Shown in pieces: positions 1 through 10,668 of a DNA stretch of 64,000 nucleotides (the first letter of the stretch is position 1; each line of letters begins with the position of its first letter). The DNA lies in NCBI GenBank assembly GCA_006176705.1, contig QRFJ01004855.1:107530-171529 (forward strand), read 5' to 3'. Source of the stretch: Cocos nucifera (lineage: Eukaryota > Streptophyta > Magnoliopsida > Arecales > Arecaceae). Both the position numbers and the translations under genes were made by a program. The notes beneath the pieces were generated by a model. That model ran no database searches. It saw nothing but the letters and a program-made list of their open reading frames with translations, and was not told the DNA's origin.

Positions 1-910
1 ATCACAAAGAGTATAAAAGGCTAGAGAAATATTTGAAAAGGAAGATAAAGAGTTTTTAAAGAGAAAATATTTTAGATTTGAGTGAAATTCATTATACATC
101 AAAAGAAGAGAGAAAAGAGAGAAACTAAGTACTGATTTCAAAGGGCTTTCAAGGACAATCTTCACTATCATCTCCAACATTCTCTCAAGCTTCAAAAAAG
201 AGTGTTCAAGCTTCAAAAGAGCCAATCAATCAACCTCTTCTTGATGCATCAAAAGAGTTTATTTATGGTTTTTTATTTTGTGCTGAAATTACTTATCTTT
301 ATATTTTGATTTGTTTACAAGTTTCTTTGGGGGAAAGAAACTTGAGATGAAGGCTCGTCCAAGCTAAGAACTAGACATTATGTAGGTTTTAGTTTGTGAG
401 CCCGAAAAATCAACAAGGTTGATAGTGAGCCCAAAAACTATCGGTATAAGGTTATGGTTGGTAATCCAGAAAATCAACTGGATTGATAGTGAGCCTGAAA
501 AACTATCGGTGTAAGATTATGATTAGTGATCTTAGAAAATCAACTAAATTTATTTATGATCCCGGGATAAAACAAACACACTGTAGTCAAGAGATTACAG
601 TGGAATTCCTAAGGGGCTCTTAAGGAGTGGATGTAGGTTCGAGGGTGCATCGAACCACTATAAATTATTTTGTGTTTGTATTGTGCCTTTTCTCTCTTAT
701 CTTGCATACTTTTAATTTTTGCTTAGCTTCATTAAATTCTTGCATAGCCCTAATTATATCATGATTCCACTGTTACTTGCATTATATACATCTCAAATAT
801 ACAACTTAGCTTAAACAAAAGCACATACTTGCTTAAACTTTAATTTGGTTTAAATTTTTCTTAAACAGTCCAATTCACTCCCCCATCTTGGGTTGCTACA
901 TTTCTAGACA
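1..910 (+). repeat. 5' LTR of element G (3' portion)
   Basis: The sequence is repeated in inverted orientation at 9604-10487 and is followed at 916 by a tRNA-Met PBS. It ends with CTAGACA; the inverted copy ends CTAGGCAACA. Its upstream part lies outside the window and corresponds to 8983-9527. Multiple near-identical blocks around 400-560 of the type 'AACTATCGGTGTAAGATTATG' variants form short internal direct repeats; these also occur inverted at 9960-10110. Confidence 0.8.
12..19 (+). promoter_or_regulatory. TATA box of the G LTR
   Basis: TATAAAAG lies in the LTR about 900 bp before the PBS and is preserved in the inverted LTR copy at 10462-10469. Transcription of the element would start a few tens of bases downstream. 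That would make most of the visible LTR R-U5 sequence, which is unusually long; a second promoter nearer the PBS cannot be excluded. Confidence 0.55.
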
Positions 911-915
911 ATAAG

Positions 916-927
916 TGGTATCAGAGC
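916..927 (+). other. Primer binding site of G (initiator tRNA-Met)
   Basis: TGGTATCAGAGC is the standard plant copia PBS, complementary to the 3' end of initiator methionine tRNA. It lies five bases after the LTR end. Confidence 0.9.
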
Positions 928-975
928 AGGTGCTCTAATATTATTTATTGACCTAGCAGTCTTGAGTTAAAGATC

Positions 976-2291
976 ATGGCAATCCAAATAGAATTTTGGT
1001 TTAATGAAGAATATTCTATAGACAGACCCCCACTATTAAAATGTATGAAATTATATATATTGGAAAGCTAGAATGAAAATCTTCATACAATCACATGATT
1101 ATAATTTATGGAAGATTGTAATCAATGATCCATACACACACAATGCATTGTTTGATGATGAAGAAACAATCCAACTAAATGCTAAGACCTTAAATATGCT
1201 TGTTCATTAGATATAAATGAGTTCAATCTAATTTCTTCATTTATTTTAGTAAAGAAAGTTTGGGAGAAATTGAAAATGACTTATAGGAGAGAAAATCAAA
1301 AAAAAAATATCGAGCTTCCATGAAGAGAATGAAGCTCACCCCAACCTATGCCTCAATGCTCATATGGATGAAAAGAAGAAGAAGAAGAAAAAGAAACACA
1401 GAAGAAAGAATGCTTTGATTAAGGGTGAGCAAGAAAAAGAAGAGAAAAATGAGAAAGAGGAAGAAGGTATCCCTAATCTTTGCTTCATGACTAATGAAAA
1501 TGAGGTAAATCTTAAAAATTCTTTCAACTTTACATTTGATGAATTATATGAAGCCTTTAATGACTTAACGAATGAATTTAAGATGTTAAGGTTGAAAAAT
1601 AAGGAGCTCAAAAAGTCTAATCTTCTTTTAGTTGATAAAAAGAGTAAACTCTTATTAGAAAAAGAAGATATTTTAAGAGAAAAAGATACTTTGGCTAAAG
1701 ATAAAAAAATATACCTCAAATCTGAAAAATCTTTAGTTGAAAAACATGTTAAGCTGAATAAGGAGCTTAAAAATTTAAATTTATCTTTATATGAAGAAAA
1801 GAATAAGATTTTGATGGAAAAAGGTAACCTTTTGAAAGAAAAGAAAATGTTAGATGAAGAAAAAAATTCTTTTAAAATATGAAAAATCTCTAATGGATGA
1901 AAATGGTAAACTTAGAAAAGAGATTGGAACATTAAAGCCAATTGCTGAAAAGTTCACATTTAGTTATGAAAAGCTTCAATTAATATTGAAAAATCAAAAA
2001 TCTATTTTTCACAAAGCTGAAATTGATTTTAATCCTTTAGAAAAACAAAAATTTGTTAAGAATATATTTGGAAAATGTTTATCTAAAGATCATTCCTTAG
2101 TTTGTTTCAAATGTAACAAAGTAGGCCACAAATTTTCTGAATGTAATATTATTAAAAGTGGTCATACTTTGGTTACACAAATTAGGTTTCAAAAGGAACC
2201 ATATGCTCTAACCCCAATGGATCCAAGATGGCTGGGGTACCAAAAATTAGAAAATAATTTTTGCAGGCATGCCAAGCATCCAAGGGCATGA
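976..2291 (+). pseudogene. gag: gag of element G, broken
   Basis: Gag would form the particle that packages the retrotransposon RNA. From the ATG at 976 the reading is soon shifted. The block at about 1060-1200 encodes YWKARMKIFIQSHDYNLW, the hallmark start of plant copia gag (DUF4219/UBN2 type). A stop and a short deletion follow near 1210-1330. An open stretch from 1364 to 1882 begins with a lysine-rich run and is otherwise a charged coiled coil, as in Sirevirus gag. The frame shifts again near 1854-1882. The C-terminal part has one CCHC zinc knuckle, CFKCNKVGHKFSEC (CX2CX4HX4C), at about 2104-2145, with all metal ligands intact. The frame stops at 2291, where a protease would normally begin. 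At least two frameshifts make it non-functional. Confidence 0.8.
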
Positions 2292-3269
2292 AAAGAGTCA
2301 ATTCTTAAAAATGGATGCTTTGGATGGATGGATGATGGTGTTTGTAAAGGCTAAACTTACTCTCGCATCATACCAACTTGATTGTTGAATTTACTTAGGT
2401 TAAATGATTGATTTTGATGATTTATTTATGCTTATAATGATCACACTCTATAATTTGAATGACTTGATTTGCGATAATTTTGCTCTAATGGTTGAATGTA
2501 CTGATCACTATGCTTTTTATACTATGCATTGTAAAATGCCTTGTGAGCATAATTCTTTCTAATTTAGCCAGTTCTCTTAGTTCTCCATATTATGCTTTAT
2601 TGAGAAACATAAATTGAGAATGAGCTTCATTGTATAAGAAATCATTTATGTGCAAATCTTACAAATTAAATTTTGGCATTTTCATAAGATATCTAACTCT
2701 CAAAATTTGTAAAAAAAAAATTGCATGAACTAAGAATATCAAGATAAGATATTTAGTAATAAAAGTATGTGCTTGATGTTGTTGATTTACATAGCATCTT
2801 AGCTTGACTCTTAAGGATTTGCAAAATTTCTTAGTCAAACCAAAATTCATAGAGTTATTATCTAGTATCTACTTGAGTTGATTTCATTTGAATTGATGAA
2901 TTATTATATCCCTAATTAATTAATTTTTGATTCCATAAAATGATTTATAAATTCTAAATTAAATATTATTCTTGATCATTGAATTGATTTACTATTGATA
3001 TTCCAATTCAATTTGACTATATTCACTTTGAATCAAAACTCCTTAAACTGTTTTCTACATTAAGAAGTCAACTCATGGTTTCTTGAAGAAAAGCTATTCA
3101 ATAAGAAATCGACCTCTATGTCGGAGATAGATTTCTTAATTGAAAATATTTCAAGGCTCTATCATCTATTTTCATATTTCTCGAGCCATAATTGCTTTCA
3201 AACCTCACTCCCATCAAAATTGGACCTTTCTTTTCATTTCCATCCTATCCTTGTGGTCCTTGTTCTCCA
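2292..3269 (+). other. Non-coding spacer inside G
   Basis: AT-rich sequence between gag and the extra gene. No protease (D-S/T-G) or integrase motif was found on either strand, and no open frame longer than about 65 codons. This is where pol should start, so pol has been lost or replaced here. Confidence 0.5.
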
Positions 3270-4340
3270 ATGGCACCTCGAAAGTAATTAGCACAAAGGA
3301 AGAGAAAGTTCCATGCAGAAATTTAAAAATTTAGAGCTTTTTCAAATCATTATCCCATACAAGAAAGAAGGACCAAGCTTCAAAATAATCCTTGAATTTC
3401 TAGAGCAAGAAAGAATTTTAGTTATATAGAAAATTAAGAGATTAGGCTAAGAAATTTCATGTTCTTTTAATCTATCTAAACTCAGTTCAAGAATTCTTTG
3501 AAAACATAATGTTTAGGGTTAAAAATTTAGACTCAGAAGTTTGAAGTGTCCATATTATATTTTATGATATAAGATTAGCTCGAACACTAAGGATATTTAT
3601 TAATGGGCTGAAAAATTATCTGCTTCTTGGATTTGCCTACCTACCTTGGATCAGTGAGAGAATTTTATGGTTGCATAAAAATGAGAGCTGAAAGTCTAAT
3701 TTTCAAAGTAAAAGGCATGCAGATTGAGATGAATGTTGATAATATTGGATGCATGCTAGGAGTACCTTAGATTGTCTCAAGTAGTGATATATTTAAATAT
3801 TACGTTAGTTTGGAATAATGTCAAGGGCATTGAGGATATCAATGCCAATCAGCTGAGTGTAAAAATGCGACTACTATGACCAATAGGATCTTCTTCATAT
3901 TAGTTGTGCATCATATTCTCCAGAAGATTCCACTTTGCATACCTACACTCATGCTATAATAGATGTCAGGATTGAGGATCCAGTAGTCAGACAAAAATAG
4001 CTCTACCTCCATAGATCAATCATCTAAAGAGCTTAGATTGATTATTTGGTATATTGGATGAGAAAATGCATTTATCGATAGGATTTTCATCAGAATCATT
4101 CTTTTTATTTATGCAAAAATTCAAAAATTTACTTCACAGGCATAGCAGATAAGATGAGATTTGATGGAGGCACAATCATCGATCAGAAAGGAGTCAACGA
4201 GATTGATTCAAGCTATCACTTGAGCGAGGGGGTATATGCATGACTAAGGTCAGTTATTTGGAGATACTAAACTACCCTCTCTATCTAGTCAACTTGAACT
4301 TTCTTCTTAAAGATATACTAATCTACTCTTCTTAGGATGC
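3270..4340 (+). pseudogene. Broken extra gene in G resembling the plant mobile-element 'VREFYAN' protein
   Basis: An ATG at 3270 opens with MAPRK, then a basic stretch with stops. At 3655-3774 one frame reads VREFYGCIKMRAESLIFKVK and goes on to a GCMLGVP motif. This pattern (V-R-E-F-Y, then a hydrophobic strand ending F-V/K-x-G, then I-x-x-I/M-L-G-I/V-P) matches the conserved core of a plant protein family often annotated as 'putative plant transposon protein' and found beside retroelements. A later block near 3880-3950 (IFFILVVHHILQKIP) matches the helical segment that follows in that family. Its function is unknown and it is not gag, pol or a typical env. Several in-frame stops and frame changes show it is dead here. 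The family assignment is from memory of the consensus. Confidence 0.5.
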
Positions 4341-4618
4341 TAGGATTTATTTTCTTAGAACTTTAGTACTCTCTAGTAATCCGTTTTTGTTAGTTATAGA
4401 TGTCATATATTTTGATCATCTTGATGTTTGTCATTCTTGTAGACATCCTTTATGAAATCAATGAATATCAAACTCTATGTTCAGCATCAATTTTATTTCT
4501 GCCTTCAATTAATTTCATCATTTATCATATTTACTTATATACATATCATGATCATTTGTTGACAACTTAAAAAGAAAATTTCAAAATAACTCAATTTATG
4601 GCATTGGCTATAAAACAT

Positions 4619-4630
4619 AGGGGGAGAAAG
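4619..4630 (+). other. PPT-like tract 1 in G
   Basis: AGGGGGAGAAAG. Multiple upstream copies of the polypurine tract are typical of Sireviruses. Confidence 0.5.
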
Positions 4631-7592
4631 TAAAACTTTTGCTCATAAAAGGCTATTTGACTGAAAATATTTCAACATGTAAAATAAAGAAGGAGAAAAA
4701 TGTTAAGCTTAAATATGTACAATTTGAAAGAAAAAGGAAGGCAAACATAAAAACACTAATTTTCTAGCATTTACTATGAAAAATAAGGGAAGAAAAAGTT
4801 ATTGGAATACTAAAATCAAGTTACTTGTACTATGAAATTATCAATGCTTATCTATGCTTTACTTATCTTAGTGAACTTACTCTATTGACATATTTTTGAA
4901 AATCTTTAGTAACTCTTAAAAGATAATTTATTGATGAACTTTATATGAGTGAATATTATGGTAAATAATTTTTGCAAAATAATTGTTATTACTTGGTATT
5001 CTTGCTTTTGCCTTGCAAATTACTATCTCAATCTTTTGGAGTAAATGGAATTAATCCATTAGTCTTAAAACTTGACTAACACTAATATATTCTTAAAGTA
5101 ATTTCAGACAAAATTAAAAATTTCATGTCTCTTTGGACTTAAATGAGTGATATTGTTTTTGAGAAGATGATGATTTGAATTTCACATAATGACTTGTCTC
5201 GATATTAAATTCTTAAATAGTCTATGCTCAAAAATACTTTGATTTGAATTTGAGAGACGAGTTTTGAAAAGTAGACACTTAAATTTGAAAAGAAGAGATG
5301 AGTTTTTGAAATGCTTATGTCTAATTATATTTAAGAAAATGCTTTGCATTCATGCATTTGAGAATAATGAAGTGTGTCATAAATCTAATCTTGATACTCT
5401 TTGATACACAAACATTGCAAAATATTTGGTACATCCCGCTATAATTTCTAAATTTGATACAATTTGATTGATTTTAATGATATTTTTCTATAAATTGGTC
5501 CATGTAAGAAGGATGAAAAGATCTTATGTGATCTAAATTCAAGAGCTGTTTTTAAGTTGAAAAGTGCTCTTGAATATGTCTTTGCAGATTTATAAATTTA
5601 ATTGATACTTTACTAGATGATTTCTAAAAATCTTTTTTTTGAGCTTTTTGATCCTTAACTAAATTTGAGAAGTATCTTTTCTTAATTCTATGATCTTGAG
5701 AAAAAGAAAAATACACTATTGAAATTGTATTTTAGCGACCAAGTTGATTTTCAATTCAAAATGACGAAGAGATATTTTCTAAAGTTAATCTTATTTCGAT
5801 TGAAAATTCTGGTTGAGTTATACTGAAAGATAATAAGAGAAATTGCTCCTCTTAGATCTTCAAGTGATACCCTCATCGATTAGGAGTTACAATCTTTAAA
5901 GTGAAATCATTTTACACATTTGAATATTCATGTTGTTTGAGTACTCATTTAAAAAAAAAAAAAAAATTATTGTTGAACTTTAAAAAGAAGTCACTTATAT
6001 TGCTTGATTTGTCCATCTTTTTTTTGAGGATTTATATGACTGTTGATTTGCCCATTCATATATTACTTGGTTTGATTGTAGCATCTTATAATTAATTAGT
6101 ATCTGAAAAATACTTTGCTTCACTTGTTTATTTTCAAAAAATAATTGATATAAAACTATCTTCTTCTCAAGTATACTTTACTCGATACCATACATTGCTT
6201 CGATATATTTTTGATATGATGTCTTTTGAAACAAATCTAGAGAAATGACATCCTATAAGAATGTAAATGATTGATACTTTTCAATGAAAGAAAGCAATAA
6301 AGTTTATTTTATGCTTATCCCTAATCATTGAAAAGCTTCGACACTCTTAAATTTTTGAAACTCAAGCTCTTCGATAATTGAATTTGAGAATCTATTTAAT
6401 ATATCCAACATTATTCAATAGGAAGAGATGTGCTTATAAATCTACATTGATCAAAAGAACAAAGAAAATTCTTTCTGGATAGTTGATATTTGGATTGAAT
6501 TTCAAAATATTTGATAGTAAGAAGAATTAAATTGATTATTTTCTATTTTAAATAGAATGTTCTTAAAGGATATAGGTTCAAACTTCTTTCAATATGTATC
6601 AAGTAGAACTTTTCAAGAATACTATTATAATTGGTATCCTAATTCTCATAATTGGTATCAAGTAGTTTACTCTAGCCTTAAACTCTATTGTTTTATCTTT
6701 TGGCAAAAGGAGAAGATTGTATTTATCTCAAATTTGATTTTTTATGGTTGATATGATATCATTTGACATAAATTTAAAGAATTTTATATCTTTTCTGAAC
6801 TTAATTGAGCAGTATTTCTTAAGAAAAGGAAGATCTAAATTTAAATTAAAAAAAATTAAAAATACTCTCTATGAATTGATTTACATGATCTATTCATATC
6901 AATTCAAAATAATCTATCAAAATAATTTGATCTGAATTTAATCGATTCATCTTTCTTGATCAAAAGCTTTAACAATTGGTATCAAATAGACTATTATTGC
7001 TTTATACTCTATTTGTTTATCTTTGGCAAAAGAAGAAAATGCATTATCTTAAATCTGTTTTGCATAAATATTTGATTGACATTATTTCTTAAGTTAAATT
7101 ATAAGATTGATACCTTTATTCTTTAAATTGATTGATACCTCTCAAGATAAGAAAGAAATGATTTTCATAGATTTTCTTTGTATCAAGAAAAATATCTAAG
7201 ACATTTACTATTTAAGCTATTTTTTTAATAGGTATCAAAATTGGTAAAGAGATATTTATTATTATAATTGATATCAAACAATCTTCTTCTCAAATGCATA
7301 TTGTATTAATAACATGTTTTACTCTAATTTTGTTCGAATACTACGTATTAGGACCATATATTTACTTTGATACATTCATAATATCATTTCTGAATTTTTG
7401 GGGCATTGTGAGAAAGTGATGAATCTGAAATTTATGAAAAGAAAGTGATGAATGTTGAAATATATCATGCTACGAATTAAAATTATCTTGAAAATCAGCA
7501 TGACTTAATAGCTTCTCCTTATCAATTATTCATTTGAGAAACTTAAATCAATATATGTTTAATTAACTATGAATGTTCTTGTTTGCAAAAGT

Positions 7593-7603
7593 AAGGGGGA
7601 GAA
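7593..7603 (+). other. PPT-like tract 2 in G
   Basis: AAGGGGGAGAA, the consensus core of the Sirevirus PPT. Confidence 0.55.
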
Positions 7604-7722
7604 CATATTAAAGAAGAAATAATCATTTAATTGAAAAGATCTTTGAAATTAAAAATATCTTTTAGTTTTAGAAAATCTGAATTTAGTAGTTAAATTCATG
7701 TTGAATGTGTCTGATTTGAAAT

Positions 7723-7737
7723 AAAGAGGGGGAGAAA
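7723..7737 (+). other. PPT-like tract 3 in G
   Basis: AAAGAGGGGGAGAAA, 130 bp after tract 2 and preceded by the same TTTGAA-type context. Confidence 0.55.
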
Positions 7738-8510
7738 GTTGAAAAGTAAATAAATTTTACTATAAATATGAAAAATAGAAAGAGAGATATTTTTTAATTT
7801 GATTTGATTAAAATTTTAATTAATTTGAGTCAAGAAAAAATAAATATGAACTTAAATTCTCAATAAACTTCTTTATGATCTTCTTAAATTGAACTTTCAG
7901 ATATTTATTCAATTTGACATGCATGATTTTATTTATTAAATCATTTTTGATAACTCTTTGGAGTAAAAAATGAGTTTGAGATATATTCTTACTCTAAATA
8001 GATTGATTTTGATATATTCTTATAATTTTGAAGCTCATTGATAAATATAATACTGAATTTTTCATGTGCCAACCATTAAATTTGATTTGCATAATCATTT
8101 TTGGCAAATGATTGGAGCTAAATTAAACTTTTTGCATATTCTTCTTAAAAATAAATTTCTAAACTTAATTTTGAAACTCATTTAAAAATTTAAATTGGAT
8201 CCTAAATTTTTTATGTGCATTGCAAAATACTTATGAATTATTTATTTTAAAATAATTTTTACTTAAAGCAATGAATTTGAAAATATGACTATCTTTTGCT
8301 TTGATACTATTCATTTCTCTTTGCTCGATACATCTCTGATACATATCTTTTTCGAGCTTAATTGACTAAAATTTCTTAAGAAAAGGAAAGATTGAATATT
8401 AAAGTATACATTATGCTTAGTTTCATGATCAAATCTTTTGAAAAACTCTATTCCTCTTAAAGCTTAAAATTGTATATTTAAAAATCTAATTAGAAGATCA
8501 TATTTATTTA

Positions 8511-8523
8511 AAAAGGAGGAGAG
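8511..8523 (+). other. PPT-like tract 4 in G
   Basis: AAAAGGAGGAGAG, a degenerate copy. Confidence 0.4.
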
Positions 8524-8692
8524 TCTATAATATTTGAATTTATGTAATTTTGTTTTAAAAAAATATTCATTCAAAAGGGAAGATGATTTCTTTAATTTGA
8601 CTTTATGAATTTGATGCATCTCTCAATTTAATATCTTGATGTTGATTTTGATGATTTTTTCTTGTTCTTTCTCATGAGCTTTTTGATGTTGT

Positions 8693-8707
8693 CAAAAAGG
8701 GAGAGAG
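8693..8707 (+). other. PPT-like tract 5 in G
   Basis: CAAAAAGGGAGAGAG after GATGTTGT. The TTGTCAAAAAGGG context is the usual one just before a Sirevirus 3' LTR. Confidence 0.55.
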
Positions 8708-8967
8708 GTATATTGAGTATATGCTTAAAGAATTAATATTTAAGAAACTCAATAAATTTCATGCTTGGAATCTTAATACTCATTGATTTGGATTAAAATA
8801 TTATTTTGATATGAATATATAAATTATGTGAAATATTAATTAGAGCTTTCATAAAGTGTGTGTGCATTTATGTTTATGTATATTATTATTTCATGACTGA
8901 TACTAGCCAATTTATTGAAATACATTAAACTATATTTTTATGCATATACTCAAAATTTTTTCATCAT

Positions 8968-8982
8968 CAAAAAAGAAAAAAT
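8968..8982 (+). other. Terminal PPT of G, decayed
   Basis: CATCATCAAAAAAGAAAAA directly precedes the LTR start at 8983. It looks like the consensus CAAAAAGGGGGAGA with most G changed to A. Confidence 0.5.
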
Positions 8983-9527
8983 TATTGACTCTAGTTTGAT
9001 TTTGGTGATAACAAAAGTATTTGAGTATAAATTATTAAATTACTAATGATGCTTGTAAGGATGTGTAATTGTAAATTTTAAGAGCTCGCAAACTTCAAAT
9101 ATTTCCACTCATCCAAATAGAGATCCATCACTCAAGATTTTAGAGAAGAAATTCTAGAATGGATACATCTTTCAAGAGGTCAAAATGAAGATTAAATAAA
9201 AAAAAAAGGACAAATCTAGCCTATAAAGAAATTTAGAGAAGAAAGGATCACAAACGGTCTTTGGCACGCATGGCACGCAAACTAGGCCGACCCAGTCTAA
9301 GACTGAGCTGAACTAGTATCAGTGAAAGCAAAAGACAAAAAGTGTAGAAAGCCAATTTTTCAATACATAGGGGACTGAGCCGACCCAGCTATAAACTGAG
9401 CCGACCCAGTTAGGACTGAGCCGACCCAATGATCGTAATGGCTAATTTTCTGTAGCTTTTTCAAATGATTATTTCTCCACTCCAATGGCTATTTCAAGGC
9501 TTTCAACAGCTGAACTGATCCTAAAGC
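8983..9527 (+). repeat. 3' LTR of element G (5' portion, cut by gap)
   Basis: Starts TATTGACTCTAGTTTGAT, a TG-to-TA decayed Sirevirus LTR start, right after the PPT. Its end, CTGATCCTAAAGC, is the sequence that in the inverted copy (10482) joins directly to the TATA-containing part seen at position 1. It contains three spaced copies of ACTGAGCCGACCCA at 9374, 9395 and 9415. Confidence 0.75.
9374..9432 (+). repeat. Dyad-motif array in the G LTR
   Basis: Three copies of ACTGAGCCGACCCA(GT) start at 9374, 9395 and 9415, a spacing of 20-21 bp. The unit is an imperfect dyad (ACTG...CAGT). A further degenerate pair lies at about 9284-9310. The array is repeated on the other strand at about 10578-10640. 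Confidence 0.8.
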
Positions 9528-9537
9528 NNNNNNNNNN
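9528..9537. other. Assembly gap (10 N)
   Basis: Ten consecutive N interrupt the 3' LTR of G. The 66 bp after it (9538-9603) match nothing else in the window. Confidence 0.98.
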
Positions 9538-9603
9538 TTTTGCTGGTCAAAGAAAATTTTAAGTCCAATCAAATTAGAATTGATGCAACCTAATTTAGGA
9601 TGG

Positions 9604-10668
9604 TGTTGCCTAGAAATGTAGCAACCCAAGAGGAGGGGTGAATTGGGTTGTTTAAGAAAAATTAAACTAAATTAAAGTTTAAGCAAGTATGTGCTTCTAT
9701 TTAAGCTAAGTTGTGTATTTGAGATGTATATAATGCAAGCAACAGCAGAATCAAGATATAATTAGGGCTATGTAAGAATTTAATCAAGTTAAGCAAAAAT
9801 TGAAAGTATTCAAGATAAGAGAGAAAAGGCACAACACAAACATAAAATAATTTATAGTGGTTCGGTGCACCGTCGCACCTACATCAACTCTCCAAGAGCC
9901 CTTTGGAAATTTCACTATAATCTCTTGACTATAGTGTGTTTGTTTTAACTCAAGATTACAAATAAATTTAGTTGATTTTCTAGGATCACCAACCATAATC
10001 TTACACCGATAGTTTTTTGGGCTCACAATCAATCTAGTTGGTTTTCTGGATCATCAACCATAATCTTACACCGATAGTTTTCTGGACTCACTATCAATCT
10101 AGTTGATTTTTCGAGCTCACTAACCAAAACCTACATAATGTCCAATTCTTGGCTTGGACGAGCCTTCACCCCAAGTTTCCTTTCTCCAAAGAAACTTATA
10201 AACAAATCAAAATACAAAGATAAGTAATTTCAGTATAAAACCAAAAACCATAAATAAACTCTTTTGATGTACCTAGAAGAGGTTGATTGATCAGCTCTTT
10301 TGAAGCTTGAACACTCTTCTTTGAAGCTTGAAAGGATACTAGAGATCAATACTTGGTTCCTCTCGTTTCTCTCTTCTTTTGATGTGCAATGAATTTCACT
10401 CAAATCTAAAATATTTTTTCTTTAAAATCCCTTAATCTTCCCTCCCAAATGTTTCTTTAGCCTTTTATACTTTTTGTGATAGCTTTAGGATCAGTTCAGC
10501 TGTTGAAAGCCTTGAAATAGCCATTGGAGTGGAGAAATAATCATTTGAAAAAGCTACAGAAAATTAGCCATTACGATCATTGGGTCGGCTCAGTCCTAAC
10601 TGGGTCGGCTCAGTTTATAGCTGGGTCGGCTCAGTCCCCTATGTATTTGAAAAATTGGCTTTCTAACA
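9604..10668 (-). repeat. Inverted, 5'-truncated G LTR
   Basis: The reverse complement of this interval matches 9341-9527 followed by 1-910, so it contains the part of the LTR missing in the gap. It ends at 9604 with CTAGGCAACA (reading minus), a proper CA terminus. It lacks about 360 bp of the LTR start: at about 10668 it passes abruptly into a family-B LTR. It is either a truncated solo LTR or part of a rearrangement next to the gap. Confidence 0.8.

Larger units (their letters stand above)
4341..8967 (+). other. Long AT-rich non-coding region of G with repeated PPT-like tracts
   Basis: About 4.6 kb with no recognisable coding content. It contains scattered purine tracts of the Sirevirus type, listed separately. 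It also has degenerate internal repeats: a block with AATTGGTATCAA and TTTATCTTTTGGCAAAAG recurs at about 6625-6720 and 6970-7045, and a block with AATTGATAT(C/A)AAACTATCTTCTTCTC recurs at about 6145-6180 and 7262-7295. This fits the long 3' untranslated region of a Sirevirus, expanded by divergent internal duplications. Confidence 0.5.
1..9527 (+). mobile_element. Element G: Sirevirus-type Ty1/copia retrotransposon, pol-less
   Basis: The order 5' LTR (cut by the window edge), tRNA-Met PBS, gag with coiled coil and zinc knuckle, long non-coding region with several AGGGGGAGA-type tracts, PPT and 3' LTR is the layout of plant Sireviruses. No protease, integrase or reverse transcriptase is recognisable between gag and the 3' LTR. 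Instead a broken gene of a different kind lies at 3270-4340. The element is therefore probably non-autonomous and would have depended on a full-length relative. The 3' LTR runs into a 10-N gap at 9528. The two partial LTRs together imply an LTR of about 1.45 kb. The lineage call rests on PPT multiplicity, gag architecture and LTR start; I could not align it to a reference. Confidence 0.75.

Noticed and set aside
916..927. Possible tRNA-Met gene
   Set aside because: Only 12 bases complementary to a tRNA end, next to an LTR; it is a primer binding site, as at the other elements.
1360..1719. Phe/Ser-rich open frame on the minus strand
   Set aside because: It is the antisense of the lysine-rich coiled coil of G gag; the plus strand carries the recognisable protein.
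2292..3269. Hidden protease or integrase of G
   Set aside because: No D-S/T-G, HHCC or D,D,E blocks were found in any frame.
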